Assembly: GCA_030636485.1 (NCBI GenBank)
Contig: DAOVWV010000016.1
Coordinates: 1-13,404 of the forward strand
Reading direction: 5' to 3'
DNA from: Methyloprofundus sp.
GTDB taxonomy: Bacteria > Pseudomonadota > Gammaproteobacteria > Methylococcales > Methylomonadaceae
Length of the DNA stretch: 13,404 nt
Numbering within the stretch: position 1 is the stretch's first letter; the number at the start of each line of letters is the position of its first letter. A model generated the notes under the pieces. It did no database searches and was not told the DNA's origin. It worked only from the letters and a program-made list of their open reading frames with translations. Both the position numbers and the translations under genes were made by a program. This document shows positions 6,773-13,404 of the stretch, piece by piece.

Positions 6773-6833
6773 ATATTACACGGCTTTATAAGCTTTTAGT
6801 CTAGTTCAGTATTTTTAGCTCATAAGCTGGGCG

Positions 6834-7922
6834 CTACTTCCTGCGCCCATATTCATTCAATGTATCAAGCAGGATCGACCGCTCCACCCCAACCGGCAAA
6901 CTCGCTTCGCCAATTTTATTAAGTAAAATAAGACGTATATCACCATCAACATTTTTTTTATCTACCGCCATCAGGCTTATAAAGTCTTGTGCCGATAATT
7001 CATCAGGTGGCTCTGTCGGTAATTTAGCCTTGTTAAACAACGCAATAATTCGCGCCACATCGGCATCATTTAACCAGCCTAAGCGCCTTGACAAATCTGC
7101 CGCCTGGCATGTCCCGATAGCCACCGCTTCACCATGCAGATAAGTGCCATACCCTGCTCCAGTCTCTATAGCATGGCCAAAAGTATGCCCTAAATTTAAA
7201 ATCGCACGTATACCAGACTCTTTTTCATCGGCTGCGACTATGTCGGCTTTATTTTGACAGGATTGCTCAATAATATAAATTAACGCGGCTTGATCCCGAG
7301 CTAAAATTTTCTCAATATTAGCTTCTATCCATGAAAAAAAGCCGGCATCTCTTATCAGTCCATATTTAATGACTTCCGCCACACCTGCCGCCAACTGCCG
7401 ATCATCTAAAGTATTAAGTACATTAACATCAATAATAACACTTTGAGGCTGATAGAATGCGCCTATCATATTTTTACCTAGCGCATGATTAACCCCCGTT
7501 TTACCGCCCACTGAAGAATCAACCTGTGCCAGCAAAGTCGTAGGTATCTGTATAAAAGGTATCCCACGCTGATAGCAAGCTGCAGCAAAACCACTTATAT
7601 CACCTATGACCCCTCCACCCAAAGCAATTAATGTTGTATTGCGACTATATTTTTTGCTCAATAATGCATCAAAAATGCTTTCCATAACAGCCAGCGTTTT
7701 ATACTGCTCACCATCTGGCAAAATCACGACTTCAAGCTGATACTGCCGTAGATGATCACTCACCCTCTCTAAATACAAAGGCGCAACTGTTTCATTTGTC
7801 ACTATAACAACTTGTTTAGATTTTATATGTCGAGTCAATAAATCTGGCTGACACAAGCTATCTACCCCTATGTAGATAGGGTAACTTCGATCACCCAACT
7901 GTACCTGAATTGTATTCATCAT
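6834..7922 (-). CDS. aroB: 3-dehydroquinate synthase
   Basis: AroB makes 3-dehydroquinate from DAHP, the second step of the shikimate pathway, using NAD and a metal ion. The 362 residues match the family. Visible are the NAD-binding GGGVIGD at 102-108, the long signature IPTTLLAQVDSSVGGKTGVN near 126-145, GVAEVIKYG with metal ligand E183, LNLGHTFGHAIE with H246, and YLHGEAVAIG with H263. Two adjacent ATGs occur (7922 and 7919) and no strong Shine-Dalgarno motif decides between them. The gene follows aroK by only eight bases, so the two are one transcriptional unit. Confidence 0.96.
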   Translation of the reverse strand: MMNTIQVQLGDRSYPIYIGVDSLCQPDLLTRHIKSKQVVIVTNETVAPLYLERVSDHLRQYQLEVVILPDGEQYKTLAVMESIFDALLSKKYSRNTTLIALGGGVIGDISGFAAACYQRGIPFIQIPTTLLAQVDSSVGGKTGVNHALGKNMIGAFYQPQSVIIDVNVLNTLDDRQLAAGVAEVIKYGLIRDAGFFSWIEANIEKILARDQAALIYIIEQSCQNKADIVAADEKESGIRAILNLGHTFGHAIETGAGYGTYLHGEAVAIGTCQAADLSRRLGWLNDADVARIIALFNKAKLPTEPPDELSAQDFISLMAVDKKNVDGDIRLILLNKIGEASLPVGVERSILLDTLNEYGRRK

Positions 7923-7930
7923 TAATTAGT

Positions 7931-8446
7931 CTAACGGGTATATTCTTTAAGAATTTCTTTCACTACCGCTTTACTCTGCATTTTTCCACTATCAATAACA
8001 AAATCAGCAGAGGATAAATAGAGAGATTCACGCTCATCCAGCAATGCCTGAATTTTTTCTCTAGGGTTACCCACATTAAGCAAAGGACGCTTTGAGTTAC
8101 GTGAAGTTCGATCTACAATTCTATCCACAGAACACTGGAGATAGACGACAAAACCATTTTCTTTTAAACGCGCTCGATTTTCTTCATTTAAAATCACGCC
8201 CCCACCGGTTGCAAGCACTATATCTTCAAGCTCTGTAAGCTCTTTGATCATTTTATTTTCTCTCAGTCTAAATCCCTTCTCTCCTTCAAATTCAAAAATA
8301 GTAGTAATATCAACACCTGTAATATCTTCAATGGCCTTATCACTATCATAAAAGGGTAGGCCTAAGGATTTTGCCAACAATCGTCCTATCGTTGTCTTCC
8401 CGGCTCCCATTAATCCAATTAAATATATATTTTTTTTATTCATCAA
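7931..8446 (-). CDS. aroK: Shikimate kinase
   Basis: AroK phosphorylates shikimate with ATP, step five of chorismate synthesis. The 171 residues match the family. The Walker A loop GLMGAGKTT is at 11-19, the magnesium and substrate aspartates DSD at 34-36, FRLRE at 59-63, GGG at 81-83, and the lid SRNSKRPLL near 115-123. The longest frame opens with TTG at 8446, but the ATG at 8443 is the more likely start. No Shine-Dalgarno motif is visible. The start is only 18 bases after the terminator that ends pilQ, so there is little room for a separate promoter. The pilQ-aroK-aroB order is common in Gammaproteobacteria. Confidence 0.95.
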   Translation of the reverse strand: MMNKKNIYLIGLMGAGKTTIGRLLAKSLGLPFYDSDKAIEDITGVDITTIFEFEGEKGFRLRENKMIKELTELEDIVLATGGGVILNEENRARLKENGFVVYLQCSVDRIVDRTSRNSKRPLLNVGNPREKIQALLDERESLYLSSADFVIDSGKMQSKAVVKEILKEYTR

Positions 8447-8460
8447 CGTTTTTTATTCAT
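8432..8460 (-). repeat. Duplicated start region and five-codon mini-frame before aroK
   Basis: The 12-base sequence ATGAATAAAAAA occurs at 8460-8449 and again at the aroK start (8443-8432), 17 bases apart. The first copy opens a tiny frame, MNKKR, whose TGA overlaps the aroK ATG as TGATG. It could be a small tandem duplication of the gene start or a coupling leader. No ribosome binding site precedes it. Confidence 0.45.
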
Positions 8461-8487
8461 AAAAAAAGGGGCATTATGCCCCTTTTT
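8461..8487. terminator. Intrinsic terminator after pilQ
   Basis: AAAAGGGGCA and TGCCCCTTTT form a perfect stem around a 3-base TAA loop on the minus strand and end in seven T residues, 20 bases after the pilQ stop. The A-tract on the other side makes it potentially bidirectional. It should end the pilMNOPQ transcript. Because it lies only 18 bases before the aroK start, aroKB would need read-through or a promoter inside pilQ. Confidence 0.85.
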
Positions 8488-8506
8488 CACTCGTAATTGA
8501 AGCCTG

Positions 8507-10705
8507 CTAACGCATTTTCATCGAATCTTTCATTATTTTTGGCGTAATAAAGATTAATAGCTCTTTTTTAAAGTCGTTTTCTACCGTCTTTCTAAACATC
8601 CAGCCAACCAATGGTAAATCAGCAAACCAGGGTACTGAATTAACAATATTAAGTGTATCACCTTCATACACTCCACCCAAAACAACTGTCTCACCATCTT
8701 CTATATGTACACTCGTATCAATCTGCCTCTTGGTAATTGCCAAACCATCAGGTGTCTGATCCCCTCTAGCATCTTTAGTAATATGCAAGGTCATAATAAC
8801 ACTTCCACTCGGTGTAATCTGCGGAGTGACCTCTAAAACAATTGATGCCTCTTTAAAGATAGTGGAAGTTCCTTCCAAACTAACTGTTTGATATGGAATT
8901 TCCTCTCCTTGCTCTATTCTAGCTATACAGCGATCAGATGTCAGTATTCTTGGATTAGAGACAAACTCTGCTTTTCTTTCATCCTGTAAGGCTGAAATTT
9001 CCAGATTTAGCACATAATTTGCTCCGCTTGCCAAAGTCATACCCAAAGTTCCATAAGGGTTAGTAGCGGCCAAATTAGACACGACCGGAGACACTATATC
9101 CCCAGGTACTTGATCAAAAGGGTTGCTACCCGTAGTCCCCCCAATTGAGCCATTATCACCGACATAAGCAGCACCAAATTTAACACCTAACTCTTGAGCA
9201 AACCCTTCTTCAGCAATCACTATTCTTGCTTCAATTAGCACTTGCCGCACTGGTCTGTCCAATATCTGGATCATTTTTGCCACTTCTTCAAGGTTTTTAG
9301 CAGTATCCTTAACAATTAATGTATTAGTGCGCGAATCAACAATTGCGGTACCTCTAGTAGATAAAAGTGAATAATTTTCATCTTCCGAACCTTCACCTTG
9401 CCCACTTCCTCCTGACTGCCCCCCTCCGGCACCACCCGACCCACCAGATCCACCAGACCCACCTTCCGAGCCACTTTCTTCTGACACCGAGCAACCATCA
9501 GCACTAATTGAGGAAGCACCAAATAAAATATTTCTAAAATTTTCAGCTTTTGCAAAATTAATTTGTATATACTCAGTTTTTAAAGGCTCTAAGCGATCAA
9601 CGACCTTTTGTGACTCTAACTCCTCCTCCTCAAGTTGACGAATTTCAGCTGTCGGCGCGACTAGAATAACATTGCCTGCCTGCCTTTTAGACAGGCCTTT
9701 AGATTTCAGAATAAAGTCCAAAGCCTGATCCCAGGGTACGTCATTCAAACGTAAGGTAAGGTTTCCAGTCACTGAATCAGAGGCCAATATGTTAAGGTCA
9801 GTAAAATCCGCTAAAATCTGTAACACCGACCTAATTTCAATATCTTGAAAATTTAGCGATAAGCGCTCCCCGGTATAGAGAAACTTCTGCTTACGTTTCT
9901 CTTCCTCCTCTCTTGAAGTAATAGGCCTAACTTCAAGCGTTAATAAACCATCTGACTGAAATGAAGAGTATGCATAATCACTATTCACGGGAGTCACCAG
10001 CACCTTAACAATAGAGCCTATACTCTTTGCCTGAACCATTGAAACGGGTGTCGAAAAATCGAGCACATCCATTTTTTTAGCATATGCTGGAGGTAAGCTG
10101 GTATTTAAAAAACTTAATTCAATCTTGCCTGCTTTCTCATAAGCATTAACAACCGTATTGGGATTAGACAAATAAATTAATAGACGCCCTTCCCCTTTAT
10201 CTCCACGTCGGAAATCTATCTTATTGATCGCTTGCTGAGGGATCAATGCTGCAAATTCTGTTAAGGTTTTTTCGGTTAATTTTTTATGACTTCCTTTCGC
10301 TATTGCACCGGCACTATGGAACCCAACTATAACCTGGTCTCCCCTTACTTTGACATCATAAGCAACAAGCTTCACCAGATTAATAACCACTCGCAATCGC
10401 CCCGTCGCTTCAACAGCAACAAAACTACTGATTCCACCGGCATTAATAATATTTTTTTTCTGTTTTAAGGCACTTTTAACCCCGACAAAATCTAAAACCA
10501 CCCTGGCTGGACTATCCGTATGAAATACCTTTGGCTTTGCGACATTACCCGTCATTTGAAATGATAACTGTAAGTTATCACCTGACAATGCATTAAAATC
10601 AACGGATCTAAGCGCCACTCCTTGCGCTTGTAACAAGCCAATTTGCCCTAATAATACGCCTATCGCAAAAAAACGAAATAACGACCACTGCTTTAAAAAA
10701 CTCAT
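8507..10705 (-). CDS. pilQ: PilQ, type IV pilus secretin
   Basis: PilQ forms the outer-membrane channel through which the type IVa pilus passes. I chose the ATG at 10705 (732 residues): AAGGTGG lies seven bases upstream and a signal peptide (SFLKQWSLFRFFAIGVLLGQ, cleavage near LQAQ) follows directly. The frame is open back to an ATG at 10732, which would add nine residues without a signal peptide logic. Domains in order, numbered from the chosen start: two AMIN domains (about 30-130 and 155-260), an STN/N0 domain (280-345), an N1 secretin domain (375-485) interrupted by a Gly/Ser/Glu loop (about 410-442), and the secretin core (485-732) with VLEVTPQITPSG and VPWFADLPLVGWMFRK. It is the last pil gene here, followed by a strong terminator. 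Confidence 0.96.
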   Translation of the reverse strand: MSFLKQWSLFRFFAIGVLLGQIGLLQAQGVALRSVDFNALSGDNLQLSFQMTGNVAKPKVFHTDSPARVVLDFVGVKSALKQKKNIINAGGISSFVAVEATGRLRVVINLVKLVAYDVKVRGDQVIVGFHSAGAIAKGSHKKLTEKTLTEFAALIPQQAINKIDFRRGDKGEGRLLIYLSNPNTVVNAYEKAGKIELSFLNTSLPPAYAKKMDVLDFSTPVSMVQAKSIGSIVKVLVTPVNSDYAYSSFQSDGLLTLEVRPITSREEEEKRKQKFLYTGERLSLNFQDIEIRSVLQILADFTDLNILASDSVTGNLTLRLNDVPWDQALDFILKSKGLSKRQAGNVILVAPTAEIRQLEEEELESQKVVDRLEPLKTEYIQINFAKAENFRNILFGASSISADGCSVSEESGSEGGSGGSGGSGGAGGGQSGGSGQGEGSEDENYSLLSTRGTAIVDSRTNTLIVKDTAKNLEEVAKMIQILDRPVRQVLIEARIVIAEEGFAQELGVKFGAAYVGDNGSIGGTTGSNPFDQVPGDIVSPVVSNLAATNPYGTLGMTLASGANYVLNLEISALQDERKAEFVSNPRILTSDRCIARIEQGEEIPYQTVSLEGTSTIFKEASIVLEVTPQITPSGSVIMTLHITKDARGDQTPDGLAITKRQIDTSVHIEDGETVVLGGVYEGDTLNIVNSVPWFADLPLVGWMFRKTVENDFKKELLIFITPKIMKDSMKMR
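9383..9475 (-). repeat. Gly/Ser-rich low-complexity loop in PilQ
   Basis: About 31 codons encode a tract of Gly and Ser with some Glu and Gln inside the N1 domain, just before LLSTRGTAIVDSRTN. Three near-identical 9-base units (GGT GGR TCN) give GGSGGSGGS. Short Gly-rich loops at this point are common in PilQ; this one is long. The repeated units could change number by slippage. Confidence 0.7.
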
Positions 10706-10733
10706 ACAAAAACCACCTTGCTTAATAATCATA

Positions 10734-11888
10734 TCAATCTCCAGCTTGCTCAGATAGTGCTATTGCTACTTGATGCTCACGCCACATTCCAGGCTGATCC
10801 GGAACAACTTCCATTATTTCTAACTTATCCGGCAATATACGCAATATACGCCCATGATTTTTACCTAAATAATTTCCTTCACTCACCCGGTGAATAGTAC
10901 CATCGCTTGCTTTAATCAAACCCCACAGAATGCCCATCATTTTTACCGTGCCCACCATTCTTAAAGTATCAAGTGAATAGCTTTCTAACTCTTCTTTATG
11001 ACGGTTAAAGTCTGGCTGCACACCACTTGCAGCAATGACTTGGTCTGTCATAGTATCTACACTCCTTTCAACTGGACTAAAGGGATCCCTTAAGCCTTCG
11101 GGGTCAAACAAAAAGCTCCCTACCGGTAGCATCGGCTCTATCGGTTTAACTTTAATAGGCCGAGCATTTTCTCTAGCGGCCTTTAACCTACCGGCTAATT
11201 CGGGATAAGAAATAATAACCATACTTTGTTTTTTGCACCCCTTGACAGTTAAGCCATCATGAGCAAGACAAACCAATGCACCGTTCTCCATCAAATCAGT
11301 ATCATCCTCTTCTTGCTTGCGACCTTCTCGATAGGTTGTTACAAGCGCATTCATCGTTAGTTTTGAAGCCTTTTCATTGGGTAAAATTTGAATATTCTTG
11401 ATTGTTACAATTCTTGGTAATGTTGCAAGACCACTAATAAACAGCCCCAACTCACTATATTCACCAATAACCTTAATATCAATAGGTAAATTTATTACAT
11501 CCCCCTTATCCACCTCGCCTAGTGGTTTAAACAACTCAAACTCCAGCCCACTTGATAAGCCCGTCTGCGAAATATCAACTAATAAATTAGCAACTTCTGC
11601 CTTGGTAGGCATTAGCTTCATCATTTCTGTCAGTGAAGACTGTATCTGACGGTACTGTTTTTGGTGTAGTTCCAAATTCTGCACTAAGCGCCATGCAAAC
11701 TCGTACTTTGTTAAAGCATCTGTAACGGCTTGCTCTTCTGTCTCTAGCTCAAGTAATTGATCGCTGGTATATTGATAATACCCAAAACCCACAATCAGCA
11801 GAAAGACAAGGGCACCAGCAGCCATCTTAATTGGCTTCGGCCAGGCACCTGCTTCATTAAGATCCCAATTTATTTCTGAAAGATCCAT
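10734..11888 (-). CDS. Fused PilO-PilP (type IV pilus alignment proteins), possibly by frameshift
   Basis: One 384-codon frame contains both PilO and PilP. Residues 1-199 are PilO: a short cytoplasmic tail, a transmembrane helix at about 22-40, a coiled coil at about 45-90, and the periplasmic ferredoxin-like domain ending ALVTTYREGR. Residues from about M200 are PilP: residues 218-245 resemble the mature lipoprotein start, followed by FDPEGLRDPFSP and the beta domain with LDTLRMVGTVKMMGILWGLIKASDG. PilO and PilP are normally separate proteins of about 200 and 180 residues, and PilP is normally a lipoprotein. In this frame the stretch before Cys218 is polar, so no lipoprotein signal exists. 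The start (11888) overlaps the pilN stop as TAATG, and pilQ follows after a short gap. A real fusion or sequence errors are both possible; both domain identities are secure. Confidence 0.88.
   Translation of the reverse strand: MDLSEINWDLNEAGAWPKPIKMAAGALVFLLIVGFGYYQYTSDQLLELETEEQAVTDALTKYEFAWRLVQNLELHQKQYRQIQSSLTEMMKLMPTKAEVANLLVDISQTGLSSGLEFELFKPLGEVDKGDVINLPIDIKVIGEYSELGLFISGLATLPRIVTIKNIQILPNEKASKLTMNALVTTYREGRKQEEDDTDLMENGALVCLAHDGLTVKGCKKQSMVIISYPELAGRLKAARENARPIKVKPIEPMLPVGSFLFDPEGLRDPFSPVERSVDTMTDQVIAASGVQPDFNRHKEELESYSLDTLRMVGTVKMMGILWGLIKASDGTIHRVSEGNYLGKNHGRILRILPDKLEIMEVVPDQPGMWREHQVAIALSEQAGD
11235..11294 (-). other. PilO/PilP junction with an out-of-frame lipoprotein-leader-like peptide
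   Basis: One base out of the open frame, a TGA (11293-11291) would end PilO. It is followed by GGAG and a GTG (11281-11279) opening MHWFVLLMMA, a hydrophobic leader that stops at TAA (11251-11249). Adding a single base after the GC of the GCT codon would join this leader to LTVKGC in the main frame, giving a lipobox-like end at Cys218. In the annotated frame the same bases encode a polar peptide. This suggests that pilO and pilP were separate and that two compensating indels now join them. Confidence 0.5.
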
Positions 11889-12454
11889 TACATATCCTCA
11901 TCTTCAACTTTACTTTCCCATTGTTTGGTATACAAAGTAAAATCGCTTAATTTAGCATTTTTATCTGTAGAGCCACTCTGAATAATATTCAATTCAGGCT
12001 TAACCAGCCATTGAGAATTTTCAACATTCCTCATGAATGCAGACACCCGGGCGTTCGATTCAGTTTTACCCGTTAACGCAATACGCGTATCACCCTGCTT
12101 TAGTTGAGTAAGAAATACACCTTCAGGTGTCACTTTAGCTATTTCATCAAAAAAATGAACAATTTCAGGGCGACTTTTCTGTAACTTTTGAATTGCATTT
12201 CTTTTGCTTTGCAGAATTGCATTTTGTTTTTGAATATTTTTGATTTTGACTGTTATCAGGTTAAGCTCTGCTATTTTTTCTTCAACCATCCGATGCTTAT
12301 CTTGCTGCTCAGCAATCATACTATCTAAATACATATGTGCAGCAAACATGATGGCAACAGCCGCTACTGCCACTATTGCAATACTTATTATAAATTCTTC
12401 CTGCCTTTGCTTGCGTAATTCATCACGCCAGGGTAACAGATTAATTTGAGTCAT
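11888..12454 (-). CDS. pilN: PilN, type IV pilus inner-membrane alignment protein
   Basis: PilN is a bitopic inner-membrane protein that binds PilM in the cytoplasm and PilO in the periplasm. The 188 residues show the conserved N-terminal INLLPWRDE at 4-12 (the PilM-docking peptide), a transmembrane helix at about 23-43, a coiled coil at about 45-90, and a small periplasmic domain with PEGVFLTQLKQGDTRIALTGKTES. Its ATG overlaps the pilM stop as ATGA, and its TAA overlaps the pilO start, so the genes are translationally coupled. Length and order are typical. Confidence 0.95.
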   Translation of the reverse strand: MTQINLLPWRDELRKQRQEEFIISIAIVAVAAVAIMFAAHMYLDSMIAEQQDKHRMVEEKIAELNLITVKIKNIQKQNAILQSKRNAIQKLQKSRPEIVHFFDEIAKVTPEGVFLTQLKQGDTRIALTGKTESNARVSAFMRNVENSQWLVKPELNIIQSGSTDKNAKLSDFTLYTKQWESKVEDEDM

Positions 12455-13404
12455 TGGTCAAAACTCCTTAATGCCAAGCCGCATGCAATCATCATGGCTG
12501 AAGCATCATTACTTAAACTTTGTGGTTTAATTTTGTTAGACAAAGCCATATTCATAAATGGATTAGCGACAAATGCCGGAATGCCTAATTCTTGTTCAAC
12601 TAATTTATCAATCCCTGTAATTGCCGCACAACCACCGGCTAAGACAATAGTATCGATATTTCTATTTGCACTTGATGAAATAAAAAACTGCAAAGACCGT
12701 GCAACCTGCTGAACCAGAGCACGCTTAAAAGGTGCCAATACATCACTATCATAATTATCTGGCAAACCACCGTGTCTTTTTGCAAGCCCTGCTTCTTCAT
12801 AAGAAAGCCCGTACCGACGTTGAATCTCTTCAGTTAACTGCTTTCCCCCAAACCCCTGTTCACGAGTATAGATAGCTCGCCCTCTATACATAATATTCAG
12901 AGTTGTCATTGATGCACCAATATCAGCAATAGCAACTGTGCGCTCATCTTCAGCACCATTAGGAAGCTGATCCTTCAACAAGGCAAATGCATTCTCCATT
13001 GCAAAGGCTTCAACATCGACTATGCTTGCTGTGAGTCCTGCTCTTTCCAAAACATCAACACGTTCATCAACATTTTCTCTTCTTGATGCCGCTAACAAAA
13101 CATCCACCATCTCAGGGTTCGCTTCATTTACTTTTTGCACTTCAAAATCCAGACTAACTTCATCTAGAGAATAAGGAATGTACTGGTCAGCCTCAACCAT
13201 GATCTGCTCTTCGATTTCATCTTCTGACAAATCTGCCGACATGGTGATCATTTTTGTCATAACTGAAGAGCCAGCTATCGCCACACAAGCGTGACGTGTA
13301 CGTGACCCAGACTGCTTTAAAGCTAATTTTATAGTATCGGCAATCATCGATGCATTAGAAATATTACTATCAATCATCGCATCCTGAGCCAAAGCTTTAA
13401 CAGC
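12451..13404 (-). CDS. pilM: PilM, actin-like type IV pilus assembly protein (5' end missing)
   Basis: PilM is a cytoplasmic actin-fold ATP-binding protein that links the pilus machine to PilN. The frame is open to the right edge, so the gene is cut there; about 35-40 N-terminal residues of the usual 350 or so are missing, including the first phosphate loop. Visible are HACVAIAGSSVMTKMI, EDEIEEQIMVEADQYIPYSLDEVSLDFEV, the second nucleotide motif IADIGASMTTL, EQGFGGKQLTEEIQRRYGLSYEEAG, and the adenosine motif IVLAGGCAAITGI. A TTG at 13392 could look like a start but lies inside the protein. It heads the pilMN(OP)Q operon as seen here. Confidence 0.94.
   Translation of the reverse strand, partial: AVKALAQDAMIDSNISNASMIADTIKLALKQSGSRTRHACVAIAGSSVMTKMITMSADLSEDEIEEQIMVEADQYIPYSLDEVSLDFEVQKVNEANPEMVDVLLAASRRENVDERVDVLERAGLTASIVDVEAFAMENAFALLKDQLPNGAEDERTVAIADIGASMTTLNIMYRGRAIYTREQGFGGKQLTEEIQRRYGLSYEEAGLAKRHGGLPDNYDSDVLAPFKRALVQQVARSLQFFISSSANRNIDTIVLAGGCAAITGIDKLVEQELGIPAFVANPFMNMALSNKIKPQSLSNDASAMMIACGLALRSFDQ

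Noticed and set aside
9316..9555. A 79-codon minus-strand frame inside pilQ
   Set aside because: It is an out-of-frame reading of the Gly/Ser repeat region and has no independent support.
11228..11234. AAAAAAC heptamer after PilP Cys218 as a programmed -1 frameshift site joining the alternate-frame leader to PilP
   Set aside because: The phase would fit, but the leader frame meets a TAA at 11251-11249 before ribosomes could reach the heptamer.

Overview
The window looks like chromosomal DNA of a gammaproteobacterial (type I) methanotroph of the order Methylococcales. It carries the particulate methane monooxygenase (pMMO) genes in the order pmoC-pmoA-pmoB. The copper-ligand histidines expected in PmoB and the Asp/His/His set in PmoC are readable in the translations. 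By eye the DNA is AT-rich (roughly 40% GC), which would fit low-GC marine lineages such as Methyloprofundus-like bacteria. That genus-level guess is weak. Every gene lies on the minus strand except one small orphan at 2504-2944.

Layout, left to right (transcription of the minus-strand genes runs right to left). Positions 1-2140 hold pmoB (its first 146 codons only), pmoA and pmoC, each behind a strong GGAGG ribosome binding site. Positions 2141-2503 hold the pmo control region: a sigma70-like promoter, two leader hairpins and a tandem heptamer. The same region serves, divergently, a small secreted or membrane-anchored protein of unknown function. Positions 3034-6693 are a tightly packed unit transcribed hemE -> CopG/DUF411 copper protein -> glk -> ald, with gaps of 1-9 bases. 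Positions 6834-8446 are aroB and aroK (shikimate pathway). Positions 8507-13404 are the type IVa pilus alignment and secretin operon pilM (5' end outside the window) -> pilN -> pilO/pilP -> pilQ, closed by a clear intrinsic terminator at 8461-8487. The pilMNOPQ-aroK-aroB neighbourhood is a classical proteobacterial gene order.

How the genes work together: PmoABC oxidises methane to methanol in the intracytoplasmic membrane and depends on copper. A periplasmic CopG-type copper protein is encoded about 3 kb away. HemE feeds tetrapyrrole synthesis, AroB and AroK feed chorismate synthesis, and Glk and Ald serve central carbon and nitrogen metabolism. PilM-N-O-P-Q form the envelope-spanning part of the type IVa pilus machine.

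The most unusual feature is that pilO and pilP form one uninterrupted 384-codon frame. The expected PilP lipoprotein leader is not hydrophobic in that frame, but a leader-like hydrophobic peptide is encoded one frame away at exactly the right place. This suggests either a recent fusion by two compensating indels or sequence errors. I found no insertion sequence, CRISPR array, tRNA, rRNA or prophage gene, and no clear evidence of a wholly new system. The best candidates for new biology are the pmo leader structures, the orphan gene divergent from pmoC, and the PilO-PilP junction.
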